Below, piece by piece: positions 7,811-14,583 of a stretch of 21,581 nucleotides of DNA (positions are counted from its first letter, which is position 1; every line of letters starts with the position of its first letter). A model generated the notes under the pieces. That model did not search any database, was not told the DNA's origin, and saw only the letters and a list, made by a program, of their open reading frames with translations. Origin of the DNA: a virus; the IMG/VR virus record IMGVR_UViG_3300010396_000423, positions 1-21,581 of that record. The stretch is one strand, 5' to 3'. The position numbers and the translations under genes were made by a program.

Positions 7811-8144
7811 CGAACAGCGTTACGAGACTTGCGGAGACTATTGGGAGGACGGTTCGTGCGTCTATTTCCGCACGTCGAGACTGTCGCATCCGAAACATGA
7901 CTGGCTTCTATTCCTGCACGAGTTCATCGAATGTTTCCTGTGTAAATTCGCAGGGATTGCCATCAAGGATATCGACGCTTTCGATCTCGCATACGAGGGC
8001 GACGGAGAGCCGGGAATGGATAAAGCCGCGCCTTACCACTGGCAACATCGCATGGCCGATATCGTGGAGCGCGCAGCCGCATTTGCTTTGGGAGTAGATT
8101 GGGTTGCCTACGATCGCGAAGTCGAGTCACTTCGCAAACCCTAA
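7779..8144 (+). CDS. Phage protein with HEFIE motif
   Basis: GAAGG lies six bases before the ATG and supports this start. The 121-residue product resembles a recurrent phage protein: an opening of the type INWQVIPHSEQRYETCGDYW, a middle HEFIECFLCKFAGI, then FDLAYEGDGEPG. The spaced His-Glu and Glu (HExxE, residues about 47-51) resemble metal-binding helices but do not match the full HExxH peptidase motif, so enzyme activity is not claimed. It is the last gene of the left + strand block. Its final 18 bases overlap the end of the reverse ATP-grasp gene. Its role in the phage is unknown. Confidence 0.7.
   Translation: MLINWQVIPHSEQRYETCGDYWEDGSCVYFRTSRLSHPKHDWLLFLHEFIECFLCKFAGIAIKDIDAFDLAYEGDGEPGMDKAAPYHWQHRMADIVERAAAFALGVDWVAYDREVESLRKP
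8116..8135. terminator. Possible bidirectional hairpin at convergent gene ends
   Basis: A perfect 7-base inverted repeat (GCGAAGT, 6-base loop CGAGTC, ACTTCGC) lies exactly where the + strand HEFIE gene and the - strand ATP-grasp gene converge. Neither side has a T-run, so it is not a classical intrinsic terminator. It also lies within coding sequence of the + gene and spans the stop of the - gene. A transcript-end hairpin is possible; a chance palindrome is the alternative. Confidence 0.3.
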
Positions 8145-9353
8145 CTTCGCCGCTTTCTCGATTTCTTCTTTCACGTCCTCCAGCTTCCCTTTGTCGCAAT
8201 CGAGTCTATCGGCTTTGATCGCTGTGCAATTTGCGGTCGCCATATCGAACCCCTCTTGCAAATCCCCGAATCCGATCGCGGATCCAAACTCTGCCATTTC
8301 CGAATCGTGCGGGATGACCCAAACTTTGCCATCGATCATGCAATAATTGTGGAACGTGTAGCCATCGAGGCTTGGCACATCGACTTCGAGATAGTGATGG
8401 CTCACCCAATCGGACTTCATTACGACCTCGAACAACCAATCACCGGCGAAGTCAGGAGGAACCGGCGTGCCATCGCCGAGCCCTTTCATTACCGCCGACA
8501 AGTTACGGCACGCCGCCATTAGGACGCCACCGGGGGGCGATGGCACGCGGCAGGTCGCGTCGGTAAAGAACACCTGCCCGTTGGGGAGCACGCGCATTTC
8601 GTTGGAGAAAAAGCCTCGATATTGGTGTTTGCCGAAATACTTGCCCAGCGCCACGACCACCTTCTGCACTTCCTTCGGTAACCTTTTGGTGGACTCACAG
8701 ACATACCCCCAATAGCGGGAATCTTTCGTCTCCGCGCCGACGACGAATGGCTCGGCCAGCGCCCCATCACACCACCACCCATCGATACCGATTTCAAATG
8801 CGTCGGGTATGGCGTCCTCGATGATGAATCGCATCTTGGCGCCTAGCGGCCCGAGGCGGCTCTTGAGGTCGTCGTACTCGGTCAGCCAATCGCGGGCGCT
8901 CCGCGTCTCCATGTCGCCGCGAAACACGCTCACTTTGATGTATGTATCGGGATGCTCTTTCAGATAGTCCTTGACGTGCTCGATGCCCTCGATTTCGACC
9001 GACATAATCACGTCCAGGTCGTGCTCGGTCAGAAACTCCTTCAAGTGCCAGCGGTCGGTTTCGAGCTGGGCGGCATCGCCAGCGCCGATGGTCGGAATCC
9101 CGGCCTTGCGCGCCAGCATTTCATAATCGGTGAGATAGAGATCGGGAACCACCACCAGATCGGGCTTGTCCATGAGCGCGCGAATTGGCTCATTGACGCG
9201 TTCTACGCCGGGGATGCCGAGGCCAACTGCCTGCTCTCGGGAGAGCGGGAACGAATTGCCCCAAGTGGAGAAATATCGAACGTCGTAGGACTTGGCGAGA
9301 TGACGGGCCACGTCGGGGAATAGACCGTTATCGATGACGAGGGCTGAGGGCAT
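8127..9353 (-). CDS. ATP-grasp superfamily enzyme
   Basis: I start it at the ATG at 9353 because AAGGTG lies six bases before it; a GTG at 9362 would add three residues. The 408-residue product has a pre-ATP-grasp-like N-terminus (VIDNGLFPDVARHLAKSYDV, DLVVVPDLYLTDYEMLARKAG). ATP-grasp-like elements follow: GAGDAAQLETDRWHLKEFL (residues 90-108), YIKVSVFRGDMET (138-150), IIEDAIPDAFEIGIDGWW (177-194) and a terminal metal-site region NGQVFFTDATCRVPSPPGG (258-276). In glycinamide ribonucleotide synthetase-like enzymes the last element carries Glu and Asn; here Asp and Thr/Cys occupy it. The family ligates a carboxylate to an amine or thiol with ATP. Substrate unknown. It is the only reverse gene in the structural core, suggesting independent acquisition or regulation. 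Confidence 0.75.
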   Translation of the reverse strand: MPSALVIDNGLFPDVARHLAKSYDVRYFSTWGNSFPLSREQAVGLGIPGVERVNEPIRALMDKPDLVVVPDLYLTDYEMLARKAGIPTIGAGDAAQLETDRWHLKEFLTEHDLDVIMSVEIEGIEHVKDYLKEHPDTYIKVSVFRGDMETRSARDWLTEYDDLKSRLGPLGAKMRFIIEDAIPDAFEIGIDGWWCDGALAEPFVVGAETKDSRYWGYVCESTKRLPKEVQKVVVALGKYFGKHQYRGFFSNEMRVLPNGQVFFTDATCRVPSPPGGVLMAACRNLSAVMKGLGDGTPVPPDFAGDWLFEVVMKSDWVSHHYLEVDVPSLDGYTFHNYCMIDGKVWVIPHDSEMAEFGSAIGFGDLQEGFDMATANCTAIKADRLDCDKGKLEDVKEEIEKAAKLGFAK

Positions 9354-9359
9354 AAACTT

Positions 9360-9365
9360 CACCTT
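9360..9365 (-). promoter_or_regulatory. Shine-Dalgarno site deciding the ATP-grasp start
   Basis: On the reverse strand AAGGTG lies six bases before the ATG at 9353. The alternative GTG start at 9362 overlaps this site and so has no room for it, which favours the shorter protein. Confidence 0.6.
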
Positions 9366-9368
9366 GCG

Positions 9369-9396
9369 TTGACAGTAGCACGGCGTTTGATATATG
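9369..9396 (+). promoter_or_regulatory. Promoter-like motif, copy 1 (ahead of the portal operon)
   Basis: TTGACA at 9369-9374 and TATATG at 9391-9396 are separated by 16 bases. The spacer (GTAGCACGGCGTTTGA) is nearly the same as in a second copy at 12425: 23 of 26 bases match from TTGACA through TATA. Conservation inside the spacer is more than a host sigma-70 promoter needs, so a phage-specific promoter or a promoter with a bound regulator is likely. It lies between the divergent ATP-grasp gene and the first gene of the portal operon. Confidence 0.65.
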
Positions 9397-9410
9397 GCTA
9401 AATCAAACGC
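9383..9410. repeat. Inverted repeat over the -10 of copy 1 (possible operator)
   Basis: GCGTTTGA at 9383-9390 and TCAAACGC at 9403-9410 form perfect 8-base arms around a 12-base centre that contains the TATATG -10 element. A dyad in this place could bind a repressor or activator dimer, or form a hairpin near the start of the transcript. The second promoter copy lacks the downstream arm, so the dyad is specific to this divergent region. Confidence 0.5.
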
Positions 9411-9436
9411 TGTTCTCGTGCAATGGAGCGATGACT

Positions 9437-9634
9437 ATGCCTCGCGGCTCAAACGGTTCCGAAGAAATTTCCCGCATCCGGTCTGGAGAAGATTCGATTC
9501 GCAATGGTGATCGTCAGAGCGGCAAACGCGGCTCCGGCGTCGGCATCGATGGCTTCGGCCCCGGCAATAAAAAGGGGTTTGGCTCTGGCTCGATGCAGAA
9601 GAACCCCTCGCGGATGAAAAAGCCGAGCTTCTAA
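9437..9634 (+). CDS. Small Gly/Ser/Lys-rich basic protein
   Basis: I chose the ATG at 9437 because GGAG (9425-9428) is eight bases before it; an ATG at 9431 would be only two bases from that site. The 65-residue product is low in hydrophobic residues and rich in Gly, Ser, Arg and Lys (SGKRGSGVGIDGFGPGNKKG), so it is probably disordered. It ends GSGSMQKNPSRMKKPSF, which loosely resembles the end of another small protein at 15967. It is the first gene after promoter copy 1 and touches the next gene (TAA then ATG). Capsid interior or DNA binding is possible; function unknown. Confidence 0.6.
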   Translation: MPRGSNGSEEISRIRSGEDSIRNGDRQSGKRGSGVGIDGFGPGNKKGFGSGSMQKNPSRMKKPSF

Positions 9635-9964
9635 ATGGCTGCTGGCGTCACCGTCGTAACGAACGGCAGGACGTGGACGATCGCCTATGCGACATCTTCG
9701 TCGAACACGTTGCCGTACACGCTTTGCACGTATGATCTGATTCCGAAGCGGATTGTCTGTGTCGGTTCCGCGAGCGTGGTAGCTGGCGGCACGGTCATCA
9801 TTCAGAGCCAACCCACTGGCGGCACCGCGACCGACGTTTACAAGCAGATCGCCGCAGCCGCCGACTTCGATCCTACCGAGCAACGCCCGACGACTTCATG
9901 GTCAGGCCCGATAGTCATCACACAATTTGATGTGGGCATGGAAGTTCTGATCGACTTGGTTTAA
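9635..9964 (+). CDS. Small beta-rich probable structural protein
   Basis: This 109-residue protein starts directly after the previous stop. It is predicted to be rich in beta strands (GVTVVTNGRTWTIAYATSSS, IVCVGSASVVAGGTVIIQ, GPIVITQFDVGMEVLIDLV). There is no signal peptide or catalytic motif. Its position just before the portal operon core and its composition suggest a minor virion or decoration protein. I do not recognise the family. It ends with TAATG, sharing one base with the next start. Confidence 0.6.
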   Translation: MAAGVTVVTNGRTWTIAYATSSSNTLPYTLCTYDLIPKRIVCVGSASVVAGGTVIIQSQPTGGTATDVYKQIAAAADFDPTEQRPTTSWSGPIVITQFDVGMEVLIDLV

Positions 9965-10338
9965 TGTCTGAGCTACGCGCCACTATCAGCTTTGAGCTTG
10001 ACGGCATTCCTCTCGCAGACATGCCGATCGTGCGCCGGTACATCGTGAACGAAGTATCGACGCAGATGAATATCGTGGCGGCGGCTGACAACGGCTCGAC
10101 CTACCATCCGATCGCGGCAGCAATCATGCCCACTCTTGGCGTGATCTGCCTGACGATGGATCAGGCGCTCAATCTCAACATCAACCAGAATACTCCGCTG
10201 CCGATGAACGCGGGGGGTCTGGTGCTGATCATGGGTTGCGCGCTCGCGCAGGGCACGCCCACCGACAATATCGAGTACAACAACCCTGCCGTATCGCAAT
10301 CCGCCAATCTTGGCATCCCCGTTCTCGGGGGCACTTAA
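9964..10338 (+). CDS. Small probable virion protein ahead of the portal
   Basis: The 124-residue product opens with strands (LRATISFELDGIPLADMPIV), then a segment RRYIVNEVSTQMNIVAAADN, and a final Asn/Gly-rich part (PMNAGGLVLIMGCALAQG). I have an impression of similar short beta-rich proteins in environmental phages, where they accompany head genes, but cannot name a family. It is coupled to the previous gene by a TAATG overlap and is followed two bases later by the GTG start of the portal. A head decoration or minor structural role is inferred. Confidence 0.6.
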   Translation: MSELRATISFELDGIPLADMPIVRRYIVNEVSTQMNIVAAADNGSTYHPIAAAIMPTLGVICLTMDQALNLNINQNTPLPMNAGGLVLIMGCALAQGTPTDNIEYNNPAVSQSANLGIPVLGGT

Positions 10339-10340
10339 AC

Positions 10341-12206
10341 GTGCGAACGATATCGATCGGCGAGGGCAAGCCGCTCAAGGTTACGATCGATCAGCGCGCG
10401 CGCCTCAAAGACTTCCTCGAAAACGAGCACAAGAAGGCGCTCCAAGCCCGTGCTGGCTGGGAGAATATGTGCCGCACGGCGATTCGCATGTATCAAGGGA
10501 CGCCGCCCGACCATCAACGCTGGCTGCCATTCGAGAATGCTCCGGTAATCGAGGTTACGATCGGCGCGATGGCCTGCGATACGGTCATCTCCCAAGCCGA
10601 AGATTTGATTTTTCAGGTCAAACCGCCCCTGACCATCCGCTCGCGTAAGGGCGATTTCGACGATACCGCGGATGCCGTGCAGGATTTGGTCAACCACGGC
10701 GTCGAGTCGGGATTCTGGAACTTCGAGCCGGGAGTCAAGGAAGGGCTGATCGACCAGGTGCAGCTTGGCATGGTCGTCGGCTACATCCCGTACACCAAAA
10801 CGGTGCGCAAAACCGACGTGCGCGAGGTCGTTACCTTCGGCCCCAAGATACATTGTCTCGCGCCGGAAGATTTCATCATCCCGCCGAACGCCACGAAGGA
10901 CATTCAAGTCTGCAAATTCGCCACGATGCGCATGTGGATGGGTACGAAGGAACTGAAACTTCGCGGCCGACTCAATAACTGGACGGTTGATGACGCCAGC
11001 GCCCCAGATTCGTCGAGCGTAGTACGCGCCGACCGCCTCCGTACCGCTGGCGTGAGTGGTGGCGGCCTTGATACCAAGCCGCCCGTCGTGATTGGCGATA
11101 CCTTTTGCTACTTCGATATCGACGACGACGGCATCGAAGAAGATTTGGAAGTGATCTGGAACATGACCTCGGGGAACATCCTGAAAGTCATGTACAACCG
11201 CTACGATTCGCGACCGTTCGTGCTGGAGTGCTACCAGGATCGCGCGCACACAGCGTTTGGTCTCGGCGTACTCGAAATGATGATCCCCTACGAGCGCGAA
11301 GTCACCGAAATCCACAACAATCACATCTGGAACATGATGATCGCCAACACGAAGGTCTATCAGGGGCCGGCCACGGGGATGCAAGAGACCACGGCGATCT
11401 ATCCCGGCAAGTACATGATCAACGATGAAGGCCCCGGTGGCCGTATCGAGGTCATGGACATGGGCACGGTCAATGGCACGGCGATTCAGGCGGAGTCCGT
11501 CGTGACTGCGATGGCGCGCGAGCGCGTCGGTACGACTCAGCTATCGGCACCGATCCGGTCGTCGAGTCGAACCCCCGGCATTTCGATGCTCTCGATGATG
11601 CAACAGGCCAACCGGCGCTTCACGCATCCGTTTAACAACATGCGGAATTTCGGCGCTCAGGTCGTGATGCACTGTCTCTATCGCCTACAGGAACAGGTGC
11701 GCGCGGGCAACAAGGACGTAAAGAAGAAGCTCAAAGAAATTCTGGGCGACGACAAGGCCGAATTGGTCATCGACCTGTTCAAGGCGAGTGATGTGGAATT
11801 GACCGATGCGCTCGATGTTCAACTCACTGCGTCGAGCGTCAGCGTCAATCGTGAATCCGACCGGCAGAACATGGTCATGCTCGCGACCCAGATTTACCCG
11901 GTTTACTTCTCGGCGATGAAGGAATTGGCGCAGTTTATCGCGCAGCCGCCGTTCCCCGGCGCCGACAAGGTGGCGAAGCAGGCCGAGAAGATGATCAACA
12001 AATTCTTCGGCAAGGTGCTCAAGACCTTCGATCAGATCAGCGATGTGCGGAGCCTGCAAATCGACCTCGACCAGATTCAGCCGGTGATGCAACAGCTTGG
12101 CATGGAGCAGACGCCGGGGATGCTCAATGGCATGGTCGGCGCGATGGGCGGCCCGCAAGGCCAACCGCAACCGGGCGGCGCACCGCCGGGAGTCCCGATT
12201 CAGTAA
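10341..12206 (+). CDS. Portal protein
   Basis: The start is GTG at 10341, two bases after the previous stop, with GGGGGC about ten bases upstream; an in-frame ATG at 10236 would be inside the preceding gene. The 621-residue product has the layout of podovirus portal proteins. A helical N-terminus is followed by a beta region and the segment DIDDDGIEEDLEVIW at about residues 258-272. The wing/stem region follows with ECYQDRAHTAFGLGVLEMM and PYEREVTEIHNNHIWNMM (about 298-335). The C-terminus is long, helical and Gln/Gly/Pro-rich. Portals form a twelve-subunit ring at one capsid vertex and pass DNA during packaging and ejection. Context fits: a small gene, a scaffold-like gene and the capsid gene follow. 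Confidence 0.85.
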   Translation: MRTISIGEGKPLKVTIDQRARLKDFLENEHKKALQARAGWENMCRTAIRMYQGTPPDHQRWLPFENAPVIEVTIGAMACDTVISQAEDLIFQVKPPLTIRSRKGDFDDTADAVQDLVNHGVESGFWNFEPGVKEGLIDQVQLGMVVGYIPYTKTVRKTDVREVVTFGPKIHCLAPEDFIIPPNATKDIQVCKFATMRMWMGTKELKLRGRLNNWTVDDASAPDSSSVVRADRLRTAGVSGGGLDTKPPVVIGDTFCYFDIDDDGIEEDLEVIWNMTSGNILKVMYNRYDSRPFVLECYQDRAHTAFGLGVLEMMIPYEREVTEIHNNHIWNMMIANTKVYQGPATGMQETTAIYPGKYMINDEGPGGRIEVMDMGTVNGTAIQAESVVTAMARERVGTTQLSAPIRSSSRTPGISMLSMMQQANRRFTHPFNNMRNFGAQVVMHCLYRLQEQVRAGNKDVKKKLKEILGDDKAELVIDLFKASDVELTDALDVQLTASSVSVNRESDRQNMVMLATQIYPVYFSAMKELAQFIAQPPFPGADKVAKQAEKMINKFFGKVLKTFDQISDVRSLQIDLDQIQPVMQQLGMEQTPGMLNGMVGAMGGPQGQPQPGGAPPGVPIQ

Positions 12207-12428
12207 ATGGCGAGCGCCGATCGCCTGATTTTCGCCTGTCGCGAAGATACTGCCGTACTCACCAGCCTGCGCGCGTGGCTCAATGAAGCCCGCGAAGTTC
12301 TCAAAGAACGCGCCATCAAAGAGGCCGACCGCGACGAGATTCTGAGGCTTCAAGGCGCGGCGGCGAACCTGCATAAATTGGCCGAATCGATTGCCCAAGA
12401 AGTGAAGGCCAAAAAGCATCCCGCTTGA
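12207..12428 (+). CDS. Small helical protein between portal and scaffold
   Basis: The ATG immediately follows the portal stop. The 73-residue product is almost all predicted helix with charged residues (LRAWLNEAREVLKERAIKEA, DRDEILRLQGAAANLHKLAE) and ends in a basic tail. Short helical proteins in this place, with an LQG-type segment, occur after portals in many phages, where they may help capsid assembly or the neck. No specific function can be assigned. The second promoter motif begins over its last four bases. Confidence 0.65.
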   Translation: MASADRLIFACREDTAVLTSLRAWLNEAREVLKERAIKEADRDEILRLQGAAANLHKLAESIAQEVKAKKHPA

Positions 12429-12452
12429 CAGTAGAACGACGTTCGATATAGA
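12425..12452 (+). promoter_or_regulatory. Promoter-like motif, copy 2 (ahead of the scaffold/capsid operon)
   Basis: TTGACA at 12425-12430 and TATAGA at 12447-12452 with the same 16-base spacing as copy 1; the spacer GTAGAACGACGTTCGA differs from copy 1 at three positions. It fills the only gap in this part of the operon. A sigma-70-type start would fall about seven bases after the -10, only a few bases before the ATG at 12462, giving a nearly leaderless transcript. Confidence 0.65.
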
Positions 12453-12461
12453 GCATTAGTT

Positions 12462-13343
12462 ATGCCCGACGAAAAGCCCAACGAAACGGCATCCAATCCC
12501 CAAGACGATAAACTCGCCGCTACGGTCGCTGCGGCTGTTACCGCTGGTCTCAAAACGGCGTTACCGGAAGCTATCAAACCGTTTGCCGATCAGATCAGCG
12601 GCGGTTCGATTCGTCGCGACGCCCCTGCGCCCCGACAGCAGATTCAGCCGATTGCCGACGTGAGCGAGGAGTCGATCGCGGAAGCGATGGCGGCGGGCGA
12701 TACGAAAGAAGTTACGCGATTGCTCAAGCAGCAACGCGCCGCGGATCGTCAACGAGCCGATCAAGAACTCGCGCGCATCACGTCAGCTGGTGGCGCGGCT
12801 TTTGGTTCCGTCTCGCGCATGGCGGCCGACAAGCTCCCCTACTACTCCGGCAAGTACAAAAAGCTAATCGACGAAAAGATCGAGCAGTTTCAGGCCAACA
12901 ATCCCGGCGTGATGATCACTCCCGACCATTACAAGGCCGCTCACGATATCGTAGTGGGCGAGAATATCGCCGACATTCAGGCGGCTGACCGCGAAGAGGC
13001 CATCCGCAAGTCACGCGAACCCGACCCGGCGCTACTGCCCAATGGCGGCCGTGTCGTCATCGAAGACGAAGAGAAAGAACCAGAAAATCTGGCTCAAGTA
13101 CTCGCTGGCGACTGGAAGAAGGAATTTCGCGTCAAGCAGCGCGCCGTTGGTGGCCGCAGCGATGACGAAGAATTGCGCAAACTCGACTATCGCGGCGGAC
13201 TCAAGGAGTTCGTACAGGCCCGCAAGCAGATGGACGCCATCGACGAAGAGACTTCGGGCAGCTTTGGCCTCGACCGCGATTGGACAGATGAGCAAGGCCG
13301 TCAAGGCCCGCGCGCCAACAAGGAAAAAGGAGCCTGGGTATAG
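12462..13343 (+). CDS. Scaffold-like protein
   Basis: The 293-residue product is highly charged and Ala/Gln-rich with long helices. Examples are KLAATVAAAVTAGLKTALPE near the start, EEVSEESIAEAMAAGD-like acidic helices around residue 70-80, VTRLLKQQRAADRQRADQEL, and acidic stretches such as VVIEDEEKEPENLAQVL near residue 200. This composition and its place between portal and capsid fit a scaffolding protein, which organises capsid assembly and leaves before DNA packaging. There is no protease motif. The Shine-Dalgarno match is weak, and promoter copy 2 ends only nine bases upstream. The stop overlaps the next start as TAGTG. Confidence 0.65.
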   Translation: MPDEKPNETASNPQDDKLAATVAAAVTAGLKTALPEAIKPFADQISGGSIRRDAPAPRQQIQPIADVSEESIAEAMAAGDTKEVTRLLKQQRAADRQRADQELARITSAGGAAFGSVSRMAADKLPYYSGKYKKLIDEKIEQFQANNPGVMITPDHYKAAHDIVVGENIADIQAADREEAIRKSREPDPALLPNGGRVVIEDEEKEPENLAQVLAGDWKKEFRVKQRAVGGRSDDEELRKLDYRGGLKEFVQARKQMDAIDEETSGSFGLDRDWTDEQGRQGPRANKEKGAWV

Positions 13344-14077
13344 TGCCGAAAGCCCCCCAAGACATTCCGGCCGGTCACGAGCGCGAAGAAGTCAAAAAGG
13401 CCGTTGCCGATTCGTTGCAAGAGGAAATCGAGACGCGACAGGCGCGCGACGGTATCGAGCCGATCGACGCATCCAAGTTCGCGCAGCGCGACAACGAAAT
13501 TCTCGGCCAGCTCGACGCGGCGGGAAATATCCCGATCGAAAACGGGCGCCCCGGTTTCCGCTATGTGTTTCTGACCGCTGCGGACGGCTACCCGGACAAC
13601 GCGAAATCGAACATTCGCCAGATGCATGCGACGGCGAAGCGCCTCGGTATGAAGGCGGTACAGGGCAACGATAATCCGGTAGCCGCGAATCTTATCGGCA
13701 ACGACGTGGCGAGCGGCACGACTCTGCGCGCTGTCGGCGACACGGTGCTGTTCGAGCAGCCGGAAGAGGCTGCGCAGGACATGGAAGCCGCCAGTCAGCG
13801 CAAGATGGATAACATGATGGCGGTTGAAGAAAACTCCGTCGTCTATGCCAGCGAGCGCCTCGGCCGGCACGGTTTGCCGAACACCATGCACGGAATGGCG
13901 GGCGATTTTGGCCGCGATCCGGTGATGAGCCGCATTGCAGGCTCCGCCGGTCACGCCGAAACCTTCCAGTACAACCCGAATCGAACGAATTTCACGGAAG
14001 GCGATTTGCGCCGTGGCTCCATGCCGGGGCCGGATGGGCGGACGCTACAGCCGGGATTTGAGAGGAGAGCACGTTAA
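13343..14077 (+). CDS. Pre-capsid virion protein of unknown function
   Basis: A GTG start overlaps the previous stop (TAGTG), with AAGGAG (13327-13332) ten bases upstream. The 244-residue product has a polar helical N-terminus (HEREEVKKAVADSLQEEIET). A central part reads GFRYVFLTAADGY, then RLGMKAVQGNDNP and LRAVGDTVLFEQPEE, then a helix (DMEAASQRKMDNMMAVEENS). It ends in a Gly/Arg/Asn-rich part. The centre resembles short domains seen in phage proteins between portal and capsid, where a variable-length insert precedes a VGDTxLM/F strand; I know no formal name for it. A role in capsid assembly is inferred from order. Confidence 0.6.
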   Translation: MPKAPQDIPAGHEREEVKKAVADSLQEEIETRQARDGIEPIDASKFAQRDNEILGQLDAAGNIPIENGRPGFRYVFLTAADGYPDNAKSNIRQMHATAKRLGMKAVQGNDNPVAANLIGNDVASGTTLRAVGDTVLFEQPEEAAQDMEAASQRKMDNMMAVEENSVVYASERLGRHGLPNTMHGMAGDFGRDPVMSRIAGSAGHAETFQYNPNRTNFTEGDLRRGSMPGPDGRTLQPGFERRAR

Positions 14078-14571
14078 TGGCCTCGAACATTCAGCCCATC
14101 AAGCAGGGGCAGACTATGGGTAGCTGGCAGGATGCCTTCACTTTGCATTATGTCGAAGCTGCCGCTCAGAGTTACGTGACCGGCGCCCCGCTAAAGTTCT
14201 CGTCTGGCGGCATGGCGGTTATCAGTTCTGTTACCGCCCCGACGATCGCGGGGATTGCACTCGCGAATGCGACCGGCGTAACTGGCGCCGACGCTCCGGT
14301 GATTCTGCCGCTTGACCAGGTATTTTTCGAGGTGAGCGTGGATACCACCACCACTTCGGGGACGGCGGCGCTCGGCACCGGAAAGCCGTCCGATTTCACC
14401 GTCGGCACCAGCTATCAGCTTTTGCTCGATTCGACCAGCGGCAATTATTACATGGGCACGGGCACCGGGAATCCGGTGTTTCAGTTGATGGGCTACGACC
14501 CCGATCAGGCAAGCGTCATCAATGGCCGGGTGTACGTGCGCATCCTCACCAGCCAGACCATTTACAGTTAA
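14077..14571 (+). CDS. Capsid-associated (decoration-type) protein
   Basis: GAGGAG (14062-14067) lies nine bases before the ATG, which shares a base with the previous stop (TAATG). The 164-residue product is Thr/Gly/Ala-rich and beta-like (VTGAPLKFSSGGMAVISSV, TSYQLLLDSTSGNYYMGTG, GRVYVRILTSQTIYS). It has no signal peptide. Short beta-rich proteins directly before the capsid gene are often head decoration or stabilising proteins. This is inferred from context. The 12-base gap to the capsid gene holds that gene's strong ribosome-binding site. Confidence 0.6.
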   Translation: MASNIQPIKQGQTMGSWQDAFTLHYVEAAAQSYVTGAPLKFSSGGMAVISSVTAPTIAGIALANATGVTGADAPVILPLDQVFFEVSVDTTTTSGTAALGTGKPSDFTVGTSYQLLLDSTSGNYYMGTGTGNPVFQLMGYDPDQASVINGRVYVRILTSQTIYS

Positions 14572-14575
14572 GGAG
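14570..14575 (+). promoter_or_regulatory. Strong Shine-Dalgarno site of the capsid gene
   Basis: AAGGAG lies eight bases before the capsid ATG and overlaps the preceding stop. It is among the best matches in the window, as expected for the most abundant virion protein. Confidence 0.7.
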
Positions 14576-14583
14576 AACCGTTA

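Noticed and set aside
7779-8144. The HEFIE protein as a zinc metallopeptidase
   Set aside because: The motif is HExxE, not HExxH, and no third metal ligand pattern is evident, so only metal binding is left open.
9437-9634. The small Gly-rich protein as a precursor peptide for the nearby ATP-grasp enzyme
   Set aside because: It lacks the acidic and Thr/Ser core repeats of known graspetide precursors, is on the other strand and has no leader-like motif; proximity alone is not enough.
10335-11384. A 349-residue reverse ORF inside the portal gene
   Set aside because: It is the antisense shadow of a strongly supported portal gene. It has no convincing ribosome-binding site and its His/Asp/Arg-rich sequence looks like complement-frame translation.
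11685-12419. A 244-residue reverse ORF in the portal 3' end and the following small gene
   Set aside because: Antisense to the portal C-terminus and crossing a gene boundary; no start signal of note.
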